26,279 bases of DNA from assembly GCA_002298545.1 (NCBI GenBank), contig DBKQ01000045.1, positions 2,311 to 28,589 of the forward strand, given 5' to 3'. Positions 1 through 6,170 of this stretch are shown one piece after another (positions within the stretch are counted from its first letter, which is position 1; every line of letters begins with the position of its first letter). The position numbers and the translations under genes were made by a program. The stretch comes from Prevotella sp. UBA746 (GTDB taxonomy: Bacteria; Bacteroidota; Bacteroidia; Bacteroidales; Bacteroidaceae). Under the pieces are notes generated by a model that was not told where the DNA came from, did no database searches, and saw only the letters and a list, made by a program, of their open reading frames with translations.

Positions 1-86
1 TCCCCTCCCCCGCCTCCCCTTCCAGGGGCGGAGCAGTTTCCAAATAACGTATGTGGTTGGATTTTGTTAGCAACAAATGAAGAATT
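1..86. repeat. Partial copy (left end) of the 43-bp inverted-repeat element
   Basis: The first bases match the left terminal repeat of the full elements at 87-284 and 5876-6131: a C-rich stretch, then AGGGGCGGAGCAGTTTCC, then AAATAACGTATGTGG and the palindromic TTTGTTAGCAACAAA. It stops at about base 86, where a new left end begins, so this copy has no right terminus. The first two bases of the terminus would lie just outside the window. It is best read as a duplicated or nested left end. No protein is encoded here. Confidence 0.75.
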
Positions 87-284
87 CTTCCCCTCCCCTG
101 CCTCCCCTTCCAGGGGCGGAGCAGTTTCCAAATAACGTATGTAGCTGGATTTTGTTAGCAACAAATGTTGACACATTATTTGTCAGCAACAAATGTAGAT
201 ATATGTTGTCAACAAACATATATCTACATGGGGATTATTAGGGAAACTGCTCCGCCCCCGGAGGGGGAGGCGGGGGAGGGGAAG
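87..284. repeat. MITE-like intergenic element, 43-bp terminal inverted repeats (copy A)
   Basis: A 43-bp left terminus at 87-129 (CTTCCCCTCCCC...GCAGTTTCC) is the near-perfect inverted complement of 242-284 (GGAAACTGCTCC...GGGGAAG). The GC-rich ends enclose an AT-rich core of about 110 bp containing the palindromes TTTGTTAGCAACAAA and TTTGTCAGCAACAAA. There is no open reading frame. The same termini recur at 5876-6131, so this is a dispersed repeat rather than a gene-specific structure. It could be a non-autonomous transposable element or a REP-like hairpin. As RNA the ends would form a very stable stem and might also act as a transcript end for serS. No clear target-site duplication is visible. 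Confidence 0.8.
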
Positions 285-310
285 AATACACCTTGAACCT
301 TCAGTTTCTT

Positions 311-415
311 ATCTTTCAATTTTCCAACGTTTTTCAATCTTTCAATTTTTCAATCTTTCAATTTTCCAACGTCTTTCAATCTTTCAATTTTCCAACGTTT
401 TTCAATCTTTCAATC
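311..415. repeat. Short tandem repeat of about 26 bp downstream of serS
   Basis: The motif TTTTCCAACGT occurs at about 320, 362 and 388, each time flanked by CTTTCAAT. This gives an imperfect tandem repeat with a 26-bp unit and one extra CTTTCAATTTTTCAAT insert. It ends at the serS stop codon. Regular spacing and the lack of distinct spacers separate it from a CRISPR array. Its function is unknown; slippage-generated intergenic repeat is the simplest reading. Confidence 0.7.
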
Positions 416-418
416 TTA

Positions 419-1708
419 TTAAAAGTTTTTGTCGTCGAGCATTTCGAAGCCGCAGTAAGGCACGAGAGCCTTAGGGATGCGGATGCCTTCAGGAGTCTGG
501 TTGTTCTCGATGAGGGCAGCCACGATGCGCGGCAGAGCAAGAGCCGAACCGTTGAGAGTATGACAGAGTTCAGTCTTCTTCGTTTCTGCGTTGCGGTAGC
601 GGCACTTCAGACGGTTAGCCTGATAGCTCTCGAAGTTGCTGACAGAAGAAACCTCGAGCCATTTCTTCTGGGCTGCGCTCCATACCTCGAAGTCGTAGCA
701 TATAGAAGAGGTGAAGCTCATGTCGCCGCCACAGAGGCGAAGGATATGGTAAGGGAGCTCCAGCTTGATGAGCAGTCCTTCAACATGGTTGAGCATCTCC
801 TTGAGCGAGTCGTAAGAGTGTTCCGGCTTGTCGATGCGAACGATTTCCACCTTGTCGAACTGGTGCAGACGGTTCAGTCCGCGCACGTCCTTTCCGTAAG
901 AGCCAGCCTCGCGACGGAAGCAGGCAGAGTAGGCGCAGCGCTTGATAGGGAGGTCCTTCTCGTCGAGGATAACGTCGCGGAAGATGTTGGTAACAGGCAC
1001 TTCGGCAGTAGGGATGAGATAGAGGTTGTCCATGTTGCAGTGGTACATCTGTCCCTCTTTGTCGGGCAGCTGTCCTGTGCCGTAGCCAGAAGCCTCGTTT
1101 ACTACGTATGGCGGCTGTACTTCGAGGTATCCGCTCTTGCGTGCCTCTTCAAGGAAGAAAGCTTCGAGTGCGCGCTGCAGGCGAGCCATCTTGCCGATAT
1201 AGAACGGGAAGCCGGCACCTGTAACCTTCACGCCGAGGTCGAAGTCGATGAGGTTGAATTTCTTGCAGAGGTCCCAGTGGCACATTGCGTCTTCGGGGAG
1301 GTTAGGCATTGGTCCGCCCTCTTTAACTACAACGTTGTCGGCTGCGTCTTTGCCTTCCGGCACATCGTCGTTAGGGATGTTAGGGATAGAGCAGAGCAGT
1401 TCTGTAAGCTTTTTCTGTATATCGTTGAGTTCGGTGTCGAGGAGTTTCGATTCTTCCTTCAGTGCAGCGACACTTTCCTTTATGGCGTTAGCCTCGTCTT
1501 TTTTGCCTTCTTTCATCAGGGAGCCGATCTGTGCGGCTCTTTTTTTGCCTTCCTGCAGGTGGGCGTCAAGTTTCTGCTGGGTTTCGCGTCTCATCTTGTC
1601 GAGGGCGAGAACGTCGTAGATTGCCTGTTTTGCACCGCTGAAGTGTTTTTTCTCCAAACCTTTTATAACACGTTCGGTTTCTTCACTTATAAGTTTGAGT
1701 GTAAGCAT
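419..1708 (-). CDS. serS: Seryl-tRNA synthetase
   Basis: This cytoplasmic class II aminoacyl-tRNA synthetase charges tRNA-Ser with serine. The 429 residues match the usual family length. Residues 1 to about 110 form the expected long antiparallel coiled-coil arm that grips the tRNA. The catalytic domain follows. Motif 1 lies near GAGFPFYIG (164-172), the serine-site TAEVP is at 234-238, and motif 2 (FRREAGS and the RGLNRLHQF stretch) is at 264-284. Motif 3, with LNGSALALPR, is close to the C-terminus. The start at 1708 gives the canonical N-terminus (MLTLKLI). The gene is co-directional with the rel homologue upstream (gap 109 bp) but has its own promoter-like -7 element, so it may be transcribed separately. 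The 5' untranslated region carries two tandem small hairpins. The function is secure. Confidence 0.97.
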   Translation of the reverse strand: MLTLKLISEETERVIKGLEKKHFSGAKQAIYDVLALDKMRRETQQKLDAHLQEGKKRAAQIGSLMKEGKKDEANAIKESVAALKEESKLLDTELNDIQKKLTELLCSIPNIPNDDVPEGKDAADNVVVKEGGPMPNLPEDAMCHWDLCKKFNLIDFDLGVKVTGAGFPFYIGKMARLQRALEAFFLEEARKSGYLEVQPPYVVNEASGYGTGQLPDKEGQMYHCNMDNLYLIPTAEVPVTNIFRDVILDEKDLPIKRCAYSACFRREAGSYGKDVRGLNRLHQFDKVEIVRIDKPEHSYDSLKEMLNHVEGLLIKLELPYHILRLCGGDMSFTSSICYDFEVWSAAQKKWLEVSSVSNFESYQANRLKCRYRNAETKKTELCHTLNGSALALPRIVAALIENNQTPEGIRIPKALVPYCGFEMLDDKNF

Positions 1709-1744
1709 TGTTGTATTTTTTTTAAGTTAATTCTTTTTTCTGGG

Positions 1745-1778
1745 AGTTCTGGGAGAACTGGGGAGTTCTGAGAGAACT
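1745..1778 (-). repeat. Two tandem 15-nt stem-loops in the serS leader
   Basis: AGTTCT-GGG-AGAACT at 1745-1759 and AGTTCT-GAG-AGAACT at 1764-1778 are two perfect 6-bp palindromes with 3-nt loops, repeated with a 19-bp period. They lie between the predicted -7 element (1785-1792) and the serS start, so they would sit at the extreme 5' end of the serS transcript. Confidence 0.75.
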
Positions 1779-1784
1779 GGTTTG

Positions 1785-1792
1785 CAAAAGTA
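1785..1792 (-). promoter_or_regulatory. Bacteroidota -7 element for serS
   Basis: On the minus strand this reads TACTTTTG, a full match to TAnnTTTG. No exact TTTG is seen at the expected -33 spacing, so the promoter is plausible rather than certain. It would place the serS transcript start near 1779. Confidence 0.5.
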
Positions 1793-1817
1793 CAAATTTT
1801 TGCAGAAACAGCGTTAT

Positions 1818-4034
1818 TTATAGTCTGATAATTTGTTTTACGCCCTTTATTGTGCGTAATTTTTTTATCAGCTGGTTCAACTTAGAGTTGTCTTCCACGT
1901 TAATTTCGAGGTTTCCGCTGAAGAGTCCGTCATGACTGTCGATGTTTATGCTCCTCATCATGATTTTTTCTTCTTTGGAAATTACGCTTGTTATGTTGTT
2001 GACAATTCCGATGTCGTCGTTGCCCACGATTTTCAGCGTAGTAGAGTATTGTGCACCGTCTTTTCCGCTCCATTTTGCCTTTACAATGCGGTAGCCGAAG
2101 CGCTTGCGCAGTTCGGGGGCGTTAGGGCAGTCGCAGCGGTGGATTTTTATTCCTCCGTTTACGGTTACGAATCCGAAGACGTCGTCGCCGTAGATAGGGT
2201 GGCAGCATTTGGCGAGCTGGTAGTCGATGCCTTTCAGGTTGCGGTCGATTACGAGCACGTCGCTCCCCTGTGCGGTCATTTCCTCTACGGGGCTCTCGAA
2301 GTTGTATTCGTCGGCGCTGCGTGTAGGCTGCTGTTGTGGCAGGATGTTGTTGTCGTGGTCGCGCACCTCCTGGTATTTCTCTATTACGTGGTTTATGTCG
2401 AGCGTTCCGTCGGCAATCTGCTTGTAGAAGTCGTTCATCTCCTTGAAGCCCAACCGCTTGATGAGGTGTGACATGGTACTTTCGTCCATTTCAATCTTGC
2501 GGTTTTTCATTCTTCGTTCAAGCATCTCCTTGGCGTAGAGTCCGTCTTTCACCTGTGTTTCCTTTAGAGCCAGTCGGATTTTAGCCTTGCCGCGGCTTGT
2601 CTTCACGATGTTAAGCCAGTCTTGTTTAGGCTTCTGTGTGGTGGAGGTGAGCACTTCTATCTGGTCGCCGCTGTGCAAGACGTGGCGGAAGGTTACGACC
2701 TTGCCGTTTATCTTAGCTCCCACGCAGTGGTTGCCCACGTTAGAGTGTATGCGGTAGGCGAAGTCGAGCACGGTGGCTCCCTTTGGGAATTTCATGAGGT
2801 CGCCCTTAGGAGTGAAGACGTAGATTTCGTCTTCGTAGAGGTCCATGCGGAACTGGTCGATGACCTGCCGGTCGTCGTTGTTCTCCAGTGCGCGGCGTAT
2901 GCTCGTTAGCCATTCGTCCATGCCGCTTTCGCCCTTGATGCCTTTGTAGCGCCAGTGGGCGGCAAGTCCGCGTTCGGCTATTTCGTCCATGCGTTCCGTT
3001 CTTATCTGCACTTCCACCCATTTGTTTTGCGGTCCCTTTACGGTAATGTGCAGGCTTTCGTATCCGTTAGATTTCGGTACGCTGAGCCAGTCGCGCAGTC
3101 GTTTAGGGTTAGGCTGATACATATTAGTAATGAGTGCGAAGACGTGCCAGCACTGTACTTTTTCGAGTTCGGGCGGTGTGTCGAGAATGATTCTTATGGC
3201 GAAGAGGTCGTAGATGCCTTCGAAGTCGCATTTTTGCTTTTTCATCTTCTGCCAGATGCTGTGGATGCTCTTCGTGCGGCCTTTCATGTGGAATTTCAGT
3301 CCGTCGTCTTCCAGTTTCTTCTTTATCGGGGCAATAAAGCTCTCGATGTATTTGTCGCGGCTCGCCTTAGTCTCGTTGAGCTTGTCTTTTATCATATAAT
3401 AAGCGTCGTGCTCAAGATATTTCAGGCTGAGGTCTTCCAGTTCGCTTTTCAGTTTGTAGAGTCCGAGTTTATGTGCGAGAGGGGCATAGAGATAGCTTGC
3501 CTCCTCGCTGACGCGCTGTTTTGCCTCAACGTTTTGCGTGTCGCGTATTTGTCGCATGAGGTTAACCCTGTCGGCTATCATAATAAGGATTACGCGCATG
3601 TCTTCGGCAAAGGAGAGGAGCAGGTTGCGGAAGTTTTCGCTTTCGATTACAGGGTTTTTCTTGTATAGCTCCTGGATGTGCACGAGTCCGCGTAGGATTC
3701 TCTTGACGTTGTCGCCGAATTTGTCGATAGAGCTGTCGAGTTCAGAGCTTTCGTTTTGCGAGACGCAGGGGTAGAGCAGTACGGCGATGGTGCCGTCGCG
3801 TTTCAGTCCTATTTCCTCTATGGCGATGATGGCAGTTTGCAGACTCAGTATGATGGGGTTGAGCCCGAAGAGGTCTCGCTGTATCTTGTTGTTCTCGATA
3901 GCATAGCGCAGGTGTCGGAACACGCAAATCTCGTCGTCCTTTGTAAGAGCATAGTTTGGCGTGTTGCGCAGCGTGTGTGCAAGTGATCTGAATTCTTCTT
4001 TCTCTTTTTCGGTAAAAACAAGTTTGTTGTCCAT
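1818..4034 (-). CDS. RelA/SpoT family (p)ppGpp synthetase with degenerate HD domain
   Basis: This long RSH protein (738 aa) probably makes the stringent-response alarmone (p)ppGpp. The synthetase domain (about 240-365) is well preserved: GRTKSIHSIW at 252-261, YDLFAIRI at 275-282, PKSNGYESLH at 320-329, EVQIRT at 341-346 and AAHWRYKG at 358-365. It is followed by a TGS domain (about 404-465), a helical region, a conserved-cysteine region (KCCHP at 609-613, HRCDCP at 632-637) and a C-terminal ACT domain (about 662-738). The N-terminal hydrolase domain has lost the metal-binding motif: the HDxxED position reads YPCVSQ (89-94), and the NxxR-flanking ADRVNLM (154-160) keeps its Asp but lacks the usual His. 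I infer a RelA-like synthetase without ppGpp hydrolysis, implying a second RSH elsewhere. It is transcribed away from the DUF4301 gene. Confidence 0.92.
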   Translation of the reverse strand: MDNKLVFTEKEKEEFRSLAHTLRNTPNYALTKDDEICVFRHLRYAIENNKIQRDLFGLNPIILSLQTAIIAIEEIGLKRDGTIAVLLYPCVSQNESSELDSSIDKFGDNVKRILRGLVHIQELYKKNPVIESENFRNLLLSFAEDMRVILIMIADRVNLMRQIRDTQNVEAKQRVSEEASYLYAPLAHKLGLYKLKSELEDLSLKYLEHDAYYMIKDKLNETKASRDKYIESFIAPIKKKLEDDGLKFHMKGRTKSIHSIWQKMKKQKCDFEGIYDLFAIRIILDTPPELEKVQCWHVFALITNMYQPNPKRLRDWLSVPKSNGYESLHITVKGPQNKWVEVQIRTERMDEIAERGLAAHWRYKGIKGESGMDEWLTSIRRALENNDDRQVIDQFRMDLYEDEIYVFTPKGDLMKFPKGATVLDFAYRIHSNVGNHCVGAKINGKVVTFRHVLHSGDQIEVLTSTTQKPKQDWLNIVKTSRGKAKIRLALKETQVKDGLYAKEMLERRMKNRKIEMDESTMSHLIKRLGFKEMNDFYKQIADGTLDINHVIEKYQEVRDHDNNILPQQQPTRSADEYNFESPVEEMTAQGSDVLVIDRNLKGIDYQLAKCCHPIYGDDVFGFVTVNGGIKIHRCDCPNAPELRKRFGYRIVKAKWSGKDGAQYSTTLKIVGNDDIGIVNNITSVISKEEKIMMRSINIDSHDGLFSGNLEINVEDNSKLNQLIKKLRTIKGVKQIIRL

Positions 4035-4086
4035 AATCGTTACTATTTTTCCTTCGGTTTCTGCCGAGATAAAGTGTTACTTTATG

Positions 4087-4094
4087 CAAAGGTA
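4087..4094 (-). promoter_or_regulatory. Bacteroidota -7 element for the rel homologue
   Basis: The minus strand reads TACCTTTG, a perfect TAnnTTTG, about 50 nt upstream of the start codon. A matching -33 TTTG is not evident. Confidence 0.5.
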
Positions 4095-4132
4095 ATTATT
4101 AATTTGCGAGAGAGGTGTTTTTTTTTAAGAAA

Positions 4133-4166
4133 GTTGTATTTTATTGGCAAAAAGTATTTATATTTG
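4133..4166 (+). promoter_or_regulatory. Promoter of the DUF4301 gene
   Basis: TATATTTG at 4159-4166 is a perfect TAnnTTTG -7 element. GTTG at 4133-4136, 22 bp upstream, is a 3-of-4 match to the -33 TTTG. The start codon follows at 4209 after an A-rich leader without a Shine-Dalgarno site. Confidence 0.55.
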
Positions 4167-4208
4167 CATTGCTTTTAGCAAAAAGAGAACTTTAAAAACA
4201 CAATACTT

Positions 4209-5726
4209 ATGTTTTCACAGAAAGATTTAGAGCAAATCGCCGGAAAGGGAATTTCTGAGGCGAAGATTGAAAAGCAGCTCAATGAGTTTAAGACAGGTTT
4301 CCCGTTTCTTAAACTTGAGGCGGCTGCAAGTGTAGGTAACGGTATTATCGCAACGTCAGAAGAGGAGGTAAGGCGTTACACTGATATCTGGAAGAAATAC
4401 AAGGATGCGGGGCATACTGTAGTGAAATTCGTTCCGGCAAGTGGGGCGGCAAGCAGAATGTTCAAGAATATGTTTGCCTTTCTTGATGCAGAATATGATG
4501 TTCCGACAACAGATTTTGAGAAATCATTCTTTTCAAATATAGAGAAGTTTGCGTTCTATGATGCTCTCGACGATGCTTGCAGGAAGAACTGCGGCAAGGG
4601 CGTGAAGGAGCTGACGGCTGCCGGGGATTATAAGGCAGTGGTTGGCAACCTGCTGAAGAAGGAGGGACTGAACTATGGTCAGCTGCCGAAGGGACTGCTG
4701 CTCTTCCACAGATACGAGGATGGCTCGCGCACTCCGCTGGAGGAGCATCTCGTAGAGGGGGCGCTGTATGCAGACTGCGACGGAACGGTGCATATTCATT
4801 ATACTGTCAGTCCGGAGCACAGGGCGCTCTTTGAGCAGAAGGTTGAGGAGACGAAGGCGAAGTATGAGAAGATGTATGGCGTAAGATATGACATCTCGTT
4901 CTCCGAGCAGAAGGCAAGTACGGATACTATTGCCGTTAATCCTGACGATACTCCTTTCCGCAACAGCGACGGCTCGCTGCTCTTCAGACCGGGTGGCCAC
5001 GGGGCGCTGATAGAGAATCTGAACGAGATTCCGTCTGACGTTATCTTTATTAAGAATATAGATAATGTGGTGCCCGACAGGCTGAAGAAGGACACGATTG
5101 TTTATAAGCAGGTTATTGCCGGAGTGCTGGTTTCATTGCAGCAGAAGGCGTTTGCTTATCTTGCCAAGCTGAATGATGGCGGATGCAAGCGCGAGGATCT
5201 TGACGAGATGCTTGCTTTCCTGCAGAAGGATTTGTGCTGCCGGCGTGAGGGGGCTGAGAGCCTTGCCGACGAGGAGCTTGCCGATTATCTCAGAAAGAAA
5301 TTCAACCGTCCGATGCGTGTCTGTGGAGTGGTGAAGAATGTGGGAGAGCCTGGAGGCGGTCCGTTCCTTACTTATAATCAGGACGGAACGGTTAGTCTGC
5401 AGATTCTCGAGAGCAGTCAGATCGACAAGAACAATGCTGAATATATGAAGATGTTTACCAACGGTACGCATTTTAATCCTGTAGATTTGGTTTGCGCCGT
5501 AAGAGACTATAAGGGGAACAAGTTTAATCTGCCTGATTTCGTTGACCATTCTACGGGCTTTATCAGCAGCAAGAGCAAGAACGGAAAGGACCTGAAGGCT
5601 CTTGAGTTGCCGGGACTGTGGAATGGAGCGATGAGCGACTGGAATACGGTGTTTGTTGAGGTGCCGCTGTCTACCTTCAATCCTGTAAAGACGGTTAATG
5701 ACTTGCTCAGAGAGCAACACCAGTAA
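4209..5726 (+). CDS. DUF4301 family protein, possible nucleotidyltransferase fold
   Basis: I recognise this 505-aa cytoplasmic protein as the Bacteroidota DUF4301 family, for which I know no demonstrated function. Visible motifs are PASGAASRMFK (76-86), which resembles the GxGTRxxPLTK loop of sugar nucleotidyltransferases, RPGGHGALIENL (260-271), and a hydrophobic strand followed by Asp, IFIKNIDNV (279-287). Together these recall the nucleotide-binding loop, the GHG loop and the metal-binding Asp of UDP-sugar pyrophosphorylase-type GT-A folds. No signal peptide or membrane segment is seen. It stands alone between the divergent rel gene and a convergent GNAT-nitrilase gene. The family call is fairly firm; the enzymatic reading is inference from motifs. 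Confidence 0.8.
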   Translation: MFSQKDLEQIAGKGISEAKIEKQLNEFKTGFPFLKLEAAASVGNGIIATSEEEVRRYTDIWKKYKDAGHTVVKFVPASGAASRMFKNMFAFLDAEYDVPTTDFEKSFFSNIEKFAFYDALDDACRKNCGKGVKELTAAGDYKAVVGNLLKKEGLNYGQLPKGLLLFHRYEDGSRTPLEEHLVEGALYADCDGTVHIHYTVSPEHRALFEQKVEETKAKYEKMYGVRYDISFSEQKASTDTIAVNPDDTPFRNSDGSLLFRPGGHGALIENLNEIPSDVIFIKNIDNVVPDRLKKDTIVYKQVIAGVLVSLQQKAFAYLAKLNDGGCKREDLDEMLAFLQKDLCCRREGAESLADEELADYLRKKFNRPMRVCGVVKNVGEPGGGPFLTYNQDGTVSLQILESSQIDKNNAEYMKMFTNGTHFNPVDLVCAVRDYKGNKFNLPDFVDHSTGFISSKSKNGKDLKALELPGLWNGAMSDWNTVFVEVPLSTFNPVKTVNDLLREQHQ

Positions 5727-5743
5727 GCGAATGAAGAATGAAG

Positions 5744-5788
5744 AATGCGGGCTGCTGTTTGTCTTATACTGACAAGGTAACCCGCATT
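5744..5788 (+). terminator. Hairpin downstream of the DUF4301 gene
   Basis: AATGCGGG at 5744-5751 pairs perfectly with CCCGCATT at 5781-5788, with an inner TTGTC/GACAA stem. It begins 17 nt after the stop codon. There is no U-run, so it may be a transcript-end stabilising hairpin rather than a classical intrinsic terminator. Confidence 0.5.
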
Positions 5789-5875
5789 GTTATATGAGTG
5801 AATTTATATTACTAAAGTTCGGATTTATTTCTTCACCACCCCGCCTCACCATTAGATAAATCCTCACGATTATTT

Positions 5876-6131
5876 CTTCCCCTCCCCCGCCTCCCCTTTC
5901 AGGGGCGGAGCAGTTACCAAATAACGTATGTAGTTAGATTTTGTTTGTAACAAATGTAGAACAAATTATATGTTAGTAACAAATGTAGAACAAATTATAT
6001 GTTAGTAACAAATGTAGAACAAGCTATATGTTAGTAACAAATTATATGTTAGTTAACAAACATATTAGCAGCTACATGTGGATTATAAGGAAACTGCTCC
6101 GCCCCCGGAGGGGGAGGCGGGGGAGGGGAAG
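5876..6131. repeat. MITE-like intergenic element, 43-bp terminal inverted repeats (copy B)
   Basis: The termini at 5876-5918 and 6089-6131 are inverted complements with only a few mismatches and are nearly identical to those of copy A at 87-284. The 170-bp AT-rich core is longer than in copy A because it contains about three tandem units built from TATATGTTAGTAACAAATG and TAGAACAAAT. Subterminal segments (AACGTATGTAGTTAG on the left, CAGCTACATG on the right) extend the inverted symmetry imperfectly. It lies between two convergent genes, a position tolerant of insertions. There is no coding capacity. Mobile, non-autonomous element is the best reading; its cognate transposase is not in the window. 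Confidence 0.82.
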
Positions 6132-6136
6132 ATTAT

Positions 6137-6170
6137 AAATCAGAGAAAAACTCTAACCCTGATTTTTTTT
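6137..6170 (+). terminator. Intrinsic terminator at the convergent gene junction
   Basis: AAATCAG at 6137-6143 pairs with CTGATTT at 6159-6165 and is followed by a T-run to 6170, which fits a rho-independent terminator for plus-strand transcription from the DUF4301 side. It overlaps the last codons of the opposing GNAT-nitrilase gene. In the minus direction the hairpin is followed only by a mixed A/T stretch. Confidence 0.6.

Noticed and set aside
1..284. Insertion sequence with transposase
   Set aside because: The ends look mobile-element-like, but there is no open reading frame for a transposase in any of the copies.
311..415. Possible CRISPR array
   Set aside because: The repeated units are contiguous or separated only by related sequence. 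There are no unique spacers of constant length and no cas genes.
293..1771. Plus-strand open frame of 492 codons covering the serS region
   Set aside because: It is antisense to serS, which has complete family motifs. The frame begins in tandem repeats and its translation has no recognisable domain. It is a codon-bias shadow.
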